64,000 bases of DNA from the NCBI GenBank assembly GCA_021773295.1, contig JAJFKI010000095.1:1-64000 (forward strand), in the 5' to 3' direction. Source of the DNA: Gammaproteobacteria bacterium. GTDB lineage: Bacteria > Pseudomonadota > Gammaproteobacteria > UBA1113. The notes under the pieces were generated by a model, which worked only from the letters and a program-made list of their open reading frames with translations, was not told where the DNA came from and searched no databases. A program made the translations under genes and the position numbers. How positions within the stretch are numbered: the stretch's first letter is position 1; every line of letters starts with the position of its first letter. This document shows, one piece after another, positions 1-7,746 of this stretch.

Positions 1-2
1 AC

Positions 3-3000
3 CTTGACGATATAAGTGCGGAGTTGGTATTGCAAGCGAGTGATGCTCCAGAGTCAACAGTGGGGCCGCAGAACATTGCTTATGTCATTTATACATCAGG
101 GAGTACCGGGGAGCCGAAGGGGGTTGTTGTTCAGCATAATAGTTTATACAACCGTATTGTTTGGATGCAAGCGATATTATCACTAGATCCAAAAGATAAG
201 TTATTGCAAAAGACACCCTATGGCTTTGATGTATCTGTTTGGGAATTATTTTTAGCGGTTGTACCCAAAGCACCCTTGTTTATTGCTGAACAAGAGGGCC
301 ATCGTGATCCATCCTATTTATGCAGTACTATATACCAGCAGCAAATTACTTGCGTACACTTCGTGCCCACGATGTTACAAGCATTTTTAAATTATATTAC
401 ACAAACAAAGGGGGCTGTTGATAAGTTAAATAGTTTAAAGTTTGTTATATGCAGTGGCGAAAAGTTAACATCATCTTTAGCAAGCGAATGTGTTAACTTG
501 CTGGGAGTCGAGCTGTATAATCTATATGGCCCAACAGAAGCGACTATAGATGTGAGTTACTATCGATTTATTACATCTAAGCTAAAGGCTCACTCAGTAC
601 CAATAGGCAAACCGATTAGTAACCATAAACTCTATATACTAGATGATACCTTGCAACCAGTGCCAATTGGTGTAGTAGGAGAGCTCTATATTAGTGGCGT
701 TGGTTTGGCTAGAGGGTACATTAACCTTGCTGGAAAAACTAAACAGTCATTTTTAGTTAATCCTTTTTACACACAAGATCAAGACAGCATATATTCAAGA
801 ATATACAAAACTGGCGACTTGGTTCGTTATTTAAGTGATGGCAATATTGAGTATATAGGCCGCGATGATCAACAAATTAAGCTTAATGGTATTCGTATTG
901 AATTAGATGAAATCTCAAGTACGCTTAAACAACATCCATTAGTAGCTGATGCTGTTGTCAATATGATCCACAGTGAAAGTGGCCAGCAAGAACTAGCGGC
1001 ATACTACATACTAAAACCAAAAGCCCAAAATAAGGCAAGCGAAATACAAGAACAAGTTGATTTATGGAGAACCATCTTTAATCAATTCTATGAAGTGGAT
1101 TATAGCTCAGATACGGTAAAAACTTTTGATACCACAGGTTGGGCAAGCTCTTATAGCAATGACATTATTCCCAATATTGAAATGCGTGAATGGGTCGACA
1201 ATATAATAGAGAAGATTAATCCAGAAGCTAGTAGCTCGATATTAGAGTTAGGTTGTGGTACTGGTTTGTTACTGTATCGGCTAGCTCAGAAATGCCAGAA
1301 ATATATCGGTGTTGATATCGCAAGTGAGGCTATCGGTGGACTACGGCGGGGTATAAAACACCTTAAATACACAAACGTGTCTTTGCATGCAAGTAATATC
1401 AGTACGTTTGTTGATAATTTCCCAAAAAATACCAATGTTGATATCGTTATTCTAAACTCAGTTATACAGTATTTTCCAAATGAAAATTACTTAACGAAAA
1501 TTTTACAAAAAACTACGGAGTTCATTGATAAAGGAAAAATAGTTATAGGTGATGTCAGGGATCTGCGTCTACAAGAAACCTTCTATTGTTCGCTAGCACG
1601 CTATAAATTTCCTGAATTAAACCTAAAAGATATACAAGACTTTGTGGATAATCGAATAGCCAACGAAAGTGAGTTATTGCTGTCACCTGAATACTTTATG
1701 GCTTTTGCAAATGAGTGTAAAAAAAATATAACAGTAGAGCTGCTGCCAAAGCTAGGAAACTATAACAATGAACTGACTTTGTTTCGTTATGATGTAATCC
1801 TTCACGTTAATAGCCAACCTACGTTGGAGCACGTTGATAAAATCAAACCACGCTGGATTTTATGGAATAATAGCTCACTGCGATTGCAGTCACAGTTGCA
1901 ATTAAATGAACATGCCGTATTTATCAGGAAGTATCCATGTAAACGTTTATGGTCGGATTATTTTCTGCATCAGCAAGTCATCGCGGCAGATAAAGGTGTT
2001 ACGCAAGATCCCATAGTATTGAGCGATGATGCTGAAGATTATTTATCAGTGAGTGAAATGAGCGCTTGCGCAAAACAAAACAACTATGAGCTCTATGCTT
2101 CACTTAGTACTACGGGTAATCATGCAGCGGTTTCATGGGATCTTATTTTTTATAAAAAAGAGTTAAAAGAACAGATCGATTTTAATGTGCACCTACAAAT
2201 TAATGGTGATAAAAAAGAGCTTGAGTATTCAAATCAAAGTCAATTACAACAACAAATGATACTTGATGAATTGCGCAAGTATATGCTCTCTACGTTACCA
2301 AGCTATATGCTACCACACACTTATATTGAGTTGCAGTCCATGCCGATTACTGTTAGTGGTAAAATTGACCATAAGGCACTGCCAGAGCCTTACAGCAAAA
2401 ACAGGATGCAGAGTAAAACCTTTGTTCCAGCCAAGACAAAAACGGAGAAAGTTTTAGCGCAAATATGGAGAAGGGTGCTAAGGGTCGACAGAGTTGGAAT
2501 GACAGACAACTTTTTTGACTTGGGTGGTGATTCCATCATGTTAATCCAAGCGTATTCAATGATTCGTGAAGCATCTTTGAATATTACCCCAAAAGATATT
2601 TTTGCTGAACCTACTATTAATGGCCTTGTTAAACAAATAAACTCACACAAGACCACCCTGGTGGTTAGTCAAGAACCGGCTCAAGGTGAAATGATACTAA
2701 CGCCAATCCAATATTGGTTTTTCGAGAAAAAACACCTTGTGCAAAATCATTTTAATCAATTTTATTTGATGTCAGTCTCTAATGCGATTACCAACGATGT
2801 CCTGGTTAACGCATTAAATTATGTCGTTGCCTACCATGATATATTTCGACTTCGGTTTGAAAAAACCGGCGACGTAGTGCGGCAGTATTACGTCAATAAA
2901 GATCAAGCTAACGCCGTGAATATAGAGGTGTTTGATTTAAGTCATACAGACATTAGCTTGCATGAGGAAAAAATAAGGGAACTGTGTCAGTTAACACAAA

Positions 3001-4877
3001 AAAATCTAGATATTACTAAAGGACCACTGATTGCAGCATCAATATATAATCATTTTCATGAAAATGAAACGCGTCTTTTTGTTGTTGCTCATCATTTGGC
3101 TATCGATACGGTTTCTTGGCGTATTTTATTTGATGACTTAAATCGCGCTATCTCTTCAATCGTATCTAACAAACCAATAGTACTGCCGTTAAAAACGACT
3201 AGTTATCGAGATTGGAGTCGATTGCTAAATGCTGATAGCGATGAGATTGATGCAAAACAATATGCTGCTTATTGGTCGGAGTCATTAAGTAACTATAAAA
3301 GCTTGTTTGTAGGATTTGATAAAAAAAAGTTTGCCTATAAACAAAGAAAATCACGTTCTATCACCTATGATAAAGAGCAAGCACAATTGTTTTATAAAGG
3401 CCTCACAAGCGCAACACAGACAAGTCAGTATGAGTTATTATTAAGTATCTTATTGCTAGCAATCAACCATGTTAGCAAGCGTAATGATTTTTTGCTCGAT
3501 CTAGAAAGTCATGGTCGAACTTCTGAGGTCAACTCTATTGATATTACGCGTAGTCTGGGGTGGTTTACCAGTTTATATCCGGCACGCTTTATCTTGCCCG
3601 GTAATCTGAATCGCGCATCGGATTTGACTGAACAGGTGCGCATTATGTCTCAATTTGTAAAAGCAAAACTAGCTGATATTCCTGATTTAGGGATTAGTTA
3701 CGGCGTGCTACGTTATGTGGCTAATGATAAGGTTTTGAATGAACTTGCCGGCCAGTCGACCCATGACATACTGTTTAATTTTCACGGCAGTTTCAATGAG
3801 GTGATTGATGAACAACAGTTTGTTAAAATTCTTCCCGCTGCTGTTGGAAATAAGGTATCGCCCGACAATTACTGTAATAATATTGTTGAAATAAATGCCG
3901 TGATAATCTATGGTAGCTTGTATATCAACTTTTCATTTATTAATGAGGCTCCAATTGCTACATTTGTTGACGCTGTCGTTGAAAAGTTTGATTTTATTTT
4001 AAAAGAGCAATCAAATAACATAGACAAAAATAATATTCAGAATGACAGAAGTCACGCAAACAAAGACAATGTTATTAATAAAAATAACACTTACCAGCCC
4101 ATTTTATCTTATAATGACAGTGGTGATTTAACGCCATTTTTCTGTATACATCCCATCGCTGCTGGAGCAGAGGCATACAATAAACTGTCGACCTACGTTA
4201 GTAACAGCCAGCCATTTTATGCAATTGATTACCATAATCTCTATAGTGGCAAGTGCCTAATCGGCAGTATTAAAGAGTTAGCAAAACAGTATATAACGTA
4301 TATAAAATCAGTGCGTCCCAAAGGGCCTTATTGTTTAGGTGGCTGGTCGTTTGGGGCAATAGTGGCTTTTGAAGTAGCGGTCCAACTGGCTAAACAGAAT
4401 GAACACGTAACAGGCGTTTATATGATTGATCATATGCCAAAGCGCTTCGCCTTTCATGATTACCAGCGATCACAGTTAAGCGCTAATGTACCACCAGCTG
4501 AACCCTTATCGTATGCAGACTTTAGAGATAATAAGTTGCCTGTAGAATTGCGTGCGATATTTGATAGTATGCCATGCAATTATAAAGACCACTTTATGAA
4601 TGTACATCGCGTTTCTGGATACTCAGTACAAAATTATGTGGCATCATCTTATAAGGGCAGAGTGGTGTTGTTCAAAGCTAGCCAATCTGATCGCTATCAG
4701 CAGCTCAATGATTCTCAATTTATTAATACGTTTATACCGAACTTGGAGATACACGAGTTAACGGCGGATCATATTAGCATTATCCAAAGTCATGAGAATT
4801 TGCAATTTATAGCAGATTTTATCGTTAACGATAGCCAATCATTCGATAGTTTTAAGTTGGGAGGGCGCAATTATTAG
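3..4877 (+). CDS. Non-ribosomal peptide synthetase, terminal A-MT-T-E-TE module (5' end outside window)
   Basis: The reading frame is open from the first bases, so the gene begins upstream. Residue numbers here count from the codon at nt 24. The adenylation domain starts near its A3 core (YTSGSTGEPKG, about residue 22), followed by FDVSVWE, NLYGPTEAT, GELYISGVGLARGY, YKTGD and GRDDQQIKLNG. An S-adenosylmethionine methyltransferase (ILELGCGTG, about residue 407) is embedded between the A8 and A10 cores, as in N-methylating modules. A carrier domain (DLGGDS, about 835) follows. Next comes a condensation-fold domain with HHLAIDTVSW (about 1023) and SLGWFTSLYP, typical of epimerisation domains. 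The C-terminal thioesterase has GGWSFG (about 1441) and a late ADH. Aligning pocket residues to GrsA gives DVWHISLIDK, close to published serine codes. The module probably activates Ser, N-methylates and epimerises it, then releases the peptide. Upstream modules are not visible. Confidence 0.93.
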   Translation, partial: LDDISAELVLQASDAPESTVGPQNIAYVIYTSGSTGEPKGVVVQHNSLYNRIVWMQAILSLDPKDKLLQKTPYGFDVSVWELFLAVVPKAPLFIAEQEGHRDPSYLCSTIYQQQITCVHFVPTMLQAFLNYITQTKGAVDKLNSLKFVICSGEKLTSSLASECVNLLGVELYNLYGPTEATIDVSYYRFITSKLKAHSVPIGKPISNHKLYILDDTLQPVPIGVVGELYISGVGLARGYINLAGKTKQSFLVNPFYTQDQDSIYSRIYKTGDLVRYLSDGNIEYIGRDDQQIKLNGIRIELDEISSTLKQHPLVADAVVNMIHSESGQQELAAYYILKPKAQNKASEIQEQVDLWRTIFNQFYEVDYSSDTVKTFDTTGWASSYSNDIIPNIEMREWVDNIIEKINPEASSSILELGCGTGLLLYRLAQKCQKYIGVDIASEAIGGLRRGIKHLKYTNVSLHASNISTFVDNFPKNTNVDIVILNSVIQYFPNENYLTKILQKTTEFIDKGKIVIGDVRDLRLQETFYCSLARYKFPELNLKDIQDFVDNRIANESELLLSPEYFMAFANECKKNITVELLPKLGNYNNELTLFRYDVILHVNSQPTLEHVDKIKPRWILWNNSSLRLQSQLQLNEHAVFIRKYPCKRLWSDYFLHQQVIAADKGVTQDPIVLSDDAEDYLSVSEMSACAKQNNYELYASLSTTGNHAAVSWDLIFYKKELKEQIDFNVHLQINGDKKELEYSNQSQLQQQMILDELRKYMLSTLPSYMLPHTYIELQSMPITVSGKIDHKALPEPYSKNRMQSKTFVPAKTKTEKVLAQIWRRVLRVDRVGMTDNFFDLGGDSIMLIQAYSMIREASLNITPKDIFAEPTINGLVKQINSHKTTLVVSQEPAQGEMILTPIQYWFFEKKHLVQNHFNQFYLMSVSNAITNDVLVNALNYVVAYHDIFRLRFEKTGDVVRQYYVNKDQANAVNIEVFDLSHTDISLHEEKIRELCQLTQKNLDITKGPLIAASIYNHFHENETRLFVVAHHLAIDTVSWRILFDDLNRAISSIVSNKPIVLPLKTTSYRDWSRLLNADSDEIDAKQYAAYWSESLSNYKSLFVGFDKKKFAYKQRKSRSITYDKEQAQLFYKGLTSATQTSQYELLLSILLLAINHVSKRNDFLLDLESHGRTSEVNSIDITRSLGWFTSLYPARFILPGNLNRASDLTEQVRIMSQFVKAKLADIPDLGISYGVLRYVANDKVLNELAGQSTHDILFNFHGSFNEVIDEQQFVKILPAAVGNKVSPDNYCNNIVEINAVIIYGSLYINFSFINEAPIATFVDAVVEKFDFILKEQSNNIDKNNIQNDRSHANKDNVINKNNTYQPILSYNDSGDLTPFFCIHPIAAGAEAYNKLSTYVSNSQPFYAIDYHNLYSGKCLIGSIKELAKQYITYIKSVRPKGPYCLGGWSFGAIVAFEVAVQLAKQNEHVTGVYMIDHMPKRFAFHDYQRSQLSANVPPAEPLSYADFRDNKLPVELRAIFDSMPCNYKDHFMNVHRVSGYSVQNYVASSYKGRVVLFKASQSDRYQQLNDSQFINTFIPNLEIHELTADHISIIQSHENLQFIADFIVNDSQSFDSFKLGGRNY

Positions 4878-4910
4878 TCATACCTAACTTAGTGCCATTG
4901 CGATGAGTAT

Positions 4911-4938
4911 TTGCTTGAGCCCATAAATGGCTTATGAT
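4911..4938 (+). promoter_or_regulatory. Putative sigma-70 promoter for the tss operon
   Basis: TTGCTT (4911-4916), a 16-nt spacer and TATGAT (4933-4938) lie about 37 nt ahead of the tssJ start. This is the best promoter match between the NRPS stop and the T6SS genes, and it suggests tssJ-tssK-tssL are transcribed independently of the NRPS. It is a visual match only. Confidence 0.45.
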
Positions 4939-4974
4939 ATATTGCATAATCAAATCAGTCATAGGGACATTATT

Positions 4975-5424
4975 ATGCGATTACTCATAAAATCTATCAT
5001 TGGCACACTCCTTATCTATGTACTAAGCGCTTGTGTTTCCCCAACGCTTTACCTTAATTTCACAGCCAGCCAACAAATTAACACGTCAGCCCAACAAGCC
5101 CAATTACCCCTTGCTCTAAAACTCTATCAACTCTCTAGTCCGCAACGTTTTAAACAAGCAGACTTCCAAGAGTTATGGTTACAAGATAGACATGCTCTTG
5201 GTGATACGCTGCTAGATAAAACCTTAATCATCCTAAAGCCAGGTGAAAAACGAAAACTAACGATAAGCAAAACTAAAGACGCAAAATTTATAGGCATCGT
5301 TGCTATTTCGCAACACCGCCCAGGAAAGCAGTGGCGTTTATTGCAAGCAATACCACAAACACGTTGGTTAATTCCTGGTAATTTAAATGTGTTTGTCGAT
5401 CAAGGGAGGTTAACGCTGCAATGA
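4975..5424 (+). CDS. tssJ: T6SS outer-membrane lipoprotein TssJ
   Basis: TssJ anchors the T6SS membrane complex in the outer membrane and contacts the periplasmic part of TssM. The chosen ATG at 4975 has AGGGA 7 nt upstream. It gives a 149-residue protein with a short basic start, a hydrophobic stretch and a lipobox ending LSAC, so lipidation on Cys20 is expected. An upstream in-frame ATG at 4927 would put 16 odd residues before the signal peptide and lies inside the predicted promoter. The rest (LPLALKLYQLSS, the RFKQADFQELW segment, KPGEKRKL, VAISQHRPGKQWR) follows the usual TssJ beta-sandwich pattern. The stop overlaps the tssK start by 4 nt, a tight operon junction. Confidence 0.85.
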   Translation: MRLLIKSIIGTLLIYVLSACVSPTLYLNFTASQQINTSAQQAQLPLALKLYQLSSPQRFKQADFQELWLQDRHALGDTLLDKTLIILKPGEKRKLTISKTKDAKFIGIVAISQHRPGKQWRLLQAIPQTRWLIPGNLNVFVDQGRLTLQ

Positions 5425-6680
5425 ACACCTTGCAAAAAGTTGTCTGGAGTGAGGGTGTTTGTCTGAGTCAGCAACACTTGCAGCAGCAGGAATATTATTT
5501 TCAAAAACTGCAACAGTGTTATTGGCAGTGGTCACAGCCACAAGCTTGGGGGTTAAAACAGTGGTCGTATGATATAGATAAGTTAAGTATGGGCTGTTTT
5601 GAAGTGACGTACTGCGAAGCAATCATGTCAAATGGCATGCCTTTAGTATACCAAAAAGACAATGACGCTTTGTTACAATTGGATGTGACGCACTTTAAGG
5701 ATGATGTTGTTTCAGTTTTTATTGCAGTGCCGTTAAACACTTATTGTCAAAACATTCCAGGTTATGAAGCTGGTAATTTCTCAGCGGCATGGCAAGCAAA
5801 AGCATTAATGGTTGCAGATGAATATGATGCAATGCGTCACAGTGAAATTATTGTGGCAAAACAAACGCCGAGGTTGCTGACACAACATGCCTGCTTAGAT
5901 ACCTTTAGCGTGATTAAAATGGCTGAATTAATACGGATGCAGCAGGGTGGCTATCAAGTAGACACGGGTTTTATTGCTAGTTGTTTATGTTGCAAGTATC
6001 ACAATGGCCTTAGTGATAAAATACAAACAATTCATTTAGGATTGAACACGGTGCTAGGTGAATTAGCTAAGTCAAGCGCACATCATGAGCTACGGCGATG
6101 GTTGCAACAACAGGGGTTACATTTAAAAATGCTTTACGCGAGTAAAGTGCTAGCACCAATAACGCTGTATCAGTGTTTGGCAAGTATCTATTTAAGTTTG
6201 TGTGATTTGTACGATGCTAAAATAACGATGAGCTTCATGTATGATTTTGAAGGTTTGACAGAATGTTTTAACCCATTAGTTTCAGAAATATTAAATATGC
6301 TACAAAAACCCTTGCCTTTACCATGGCAGCGTTATGAATTAACCCAATCAGGCAATGGGTTTTATATTGAAAACATAATATTTTCGAAGCAATACTATTA
6401 TATTTTAGAAGTACAGAGTTCAGTTGATATTGAAAAACAAATTAAAATCACCACGGCAAAAAACATGCCTACTTTGCTAAGCTCAGCTATTAGTGGCATA
6501 AAAATAAAGGCCATGATGACAAACACTTTACCCTTTAAAGCAAAAGACAATTATTCTTATTGGAAATTAATGCCCAATGAGCAACAGTGGGCACAGCTTA
6601 GTACAGAAAAAAACGTATCAATTTTTATTCCAGACACCCTGGAAATTAAGTTTGTTAATTTATTAAGACTGGAGTCATAA
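5421..6680 (+). CDS. tssK: T6SS baseplate protein TssK
   Basis: TssK links the T6SS baseplate wedge to the membrane complex through TssL and TssM. The 419-residue protein opens with VVWSEGVCLSQQHLQQQEYYF, the family's start pattern (the usual form is W.EGLFL.PQHFQQ). It keeps the family's length and its place between tssJ and tssL. The middle region (SDKIQTIHLGLNTVLGELAKSSAHHELRRWLQQQGLHLK) looks like the helical shell domain. Cysteine and Gln content is higher than usual and overall similarity looks low. It overlaps tssJ by 4 nt and is followed by tssL after one base. Confidence 0.85.
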   Translation: MNTLQKVVWSEGVCLSQQHLQQQEYYFQKLQQCYWQWSQPQAWGLKQWSYDIDKLSMGCFEVTYCEAIMSNGMPLVYQKDNDALLQLDVTHFKDDVVSVFIAVPLNTYCQNIPGYEAGNFSAAWQAKALMVADEYDAMRHSEIIVAKQTPRLLTQHACLDTFSVIKMAELIRMQQGGYQVDTGFIASCLCCKYHNGLSDKIQTIHLGLNTVLGELAKSSAHHELRRWLQQQGLHLKMLYASKVLAPITLYQCLASIYLSLCDLYDAKITMSFMYDFEGLTECFNPLVSEILNMLQKPLPLPWQRYELTQSGNGFYIENIIFSKQYYYILEVQSSVDIEKQIKITTAKNMPTLLSSAISGIKIKAMMTNTLPFKAKDNYSYWKLMPNEQQWAQLSTEKNVSIFIPDTLEIKFVNLLRLES

Positions 6681-6681
6681 T

Positions 6682-7365
6682 ATGACGGCTATGACTCAAT
6701 TGGTAGCTTGGGTGCTGCAGTGTTACCAATCTGCCAAAACAGGCGTTGTGAAAGATATTTCTAAGGCACGTCAAGAAGCAGCGATGGATATTCATCATTT
6801 TCCACAATTAAAAGATGCCGTCGGCAGTGACGCAATGGCCGATATGCAATATGCCGTGTGTGCTTTGATTGACGAATGGATGTTCGAGCAAAAAATTAAT
6901 ACATGGCAACAATATCCCCTGCAAGTAGAATTCTTTAATGATTACACAGCGGGCGAAGGCTTCTTTGAACGGTTAGATAACTTTAAAAAATTCCCTGATT
7001 TGAATAGGTTGCCGCTATTGACATACTACGCCTGCCTACAATTAGGTTTTAAGGGAAAGTACTTAGATAATAACGCTGCAAGCCTCAGTAAACTAAAACG
7101 AGAGTTAAGTGCTTTGTTACTGCCATCTGTTACTAAACCTAAATTAAGCAAACCAAACACACGTAAGCGTGAGAAACCAAGGCTTAAAAAACAATTGTTT
7201 ATTCTAGTGAGCAGCATGATGCTTTTATGGGGAAGCTGTAAGCTCATAAGTATTTATCAGGGCACACAACTAGATAATGATTTGCATGTAATCTATTTAA
7301 TAGATAATGAAAAAAGTTATTTTGATCCTGGGTCCTCGGGTCAAGCCCGAGGATGGCGGGGGTAA
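6682..7365 (+). CDS. tssL: T6SS inner-membrane protein TssL (DotU family) with a repeat-derived C-terminus
   Basis: TssL is a C-tail-anchored inner-membrane component that recruits the baseplate to TssM. The 227-residue protein has the DotU signature (YAVCALIDEWMF, VEFFNDYTAGEGFFERLDNF, CLQLGFKGKY) and a Lys/Arg-rich linker before one membrane helix near residues 172-191. The last 14 or so codons (FDPGSSGQARGWRG) are not TssL-like. They are the translation of the palindromic element starting at 7324, so the native 3' end has been replaced. Function may survive because the membrane anchor is intact. No peptidoglycan-binding extension is present. Confidence 0.85.
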   Translation: MTAMTQLVAWVLQCYQSAKTGVVKDISKARQEAAMDIHHFPQLKDAVGSDAMADMQYAVCALIDEWMFEQKINTWQQYPLQVEFFNDYTAGEGFFERLDNFKKFPDLNRLPLLTYYACLQLGFKGKYLDNNAASLSKLKRELSALLLPSVTKPKLSKPNTRKREKPRLKKQLFILVSSMMLLWGSCKLISIYQGTQLDNDLHVIYLIDNEKSYFDPGSSGQARGWRG

Positions 7366-7429
7366 CTTAGGCGGTGCAGCGATTTTCCCTCTTACGTCAT
7401 TCTCGGGCTTGACCCGAGGACTCAGGATC
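7324..7429. repeat. Palindromic element with about 34-nt inverted arms between tssL and the GIY-YIG gene
   Basis: Arm 7324-7357 is the near-perfect reverse complement of 7396-7429. Each arm also contains its own inner hairpin (CTCGGG-TCAAG-CCCGAG). The element supplies the end of tssL and sits 14 nt before the GIY-YIG start. Palindromes of this general kind next to small GIY-YIG genes occur in other bacteria, so the two probably moved as a unit; that link is inference. Confidence 0.85.
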
Positions 7430-7443
7430 AGAAGGAGTAAAAA

Positions 7444-7746
7444 ATGGAAAAAGAATCGTATGTTTATATTATGGCAAGCAAAAAAAACGGTACGCTCTAC
7501 ATTGGAGTTACATCAGATCTGGTAAGAAGAGTATGGGAGCACAAATACAAAATAAACACTAAGTTCAAAAAAGATTATAAAGTTGAAAAATTGGTTCACT
7601 ATGAAATAGATGGAGATATTCACAAGGCTATACAAAGAGAAAAAAATCTTAAAAGATGGCTAAGAAAATGGAAGGTAGAGCTGATAGAAAAAGATAATCC
7701 ATATTGGGAGGACTTATTTGACATCATTAGTGGAGAGATACAGTGA
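7444..7746 (+). CDS. Small GIY-YIG endonuclease-family protein (UPF0213/YhbQ-like)
   Basis: This 100-residue single-domain protein carries the GIY-YIG core as YVYIMASKKNGTLYIGVTSDL, followed by the conserved Arg (RRVWEHK) and later EKNLKRWLRKWK. It starts at ATG 7444 with an AAGGAGT ribosome site. Stand-alone proteins of this class are often scattered through genomes beside palindromic repeats. Here the gene lies between tssL and tssM, two genes normally adjacent, directly after such a repeat. Its TGA stop overlaps the GTG start of tssM (GTGA), so tssM now relies on translation through this gene. It is probably a DNA nuclease or selfish element rather than part of the secretion machine. Confidence 0.88.
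   Translation: MEKESYVYIMASKKNGTLYIGVTSDLVRRVWEHKYKINTKFKKDYKVEKLVHYEIDGDIHKAIQREKNLKRWLRKWKVELIEKDNPYWEDLFDIISGEIQ

Noticed and set aside
2690-3960. NRPS domain after the carrier protein as a normal condensation domain
   Set aside because: HHLAIDTVSWRIL, SLGWFTSLYP and the position before a thioesterase fit an epimerisation domain better, and no second adenylation domain follows.
7307-7525. 72-codon frame reading through the palindrome into the GIY-YIG gene
   Set aside because: It is the translation of the repeat followed by an out-of-frame read of the nuclease gene.
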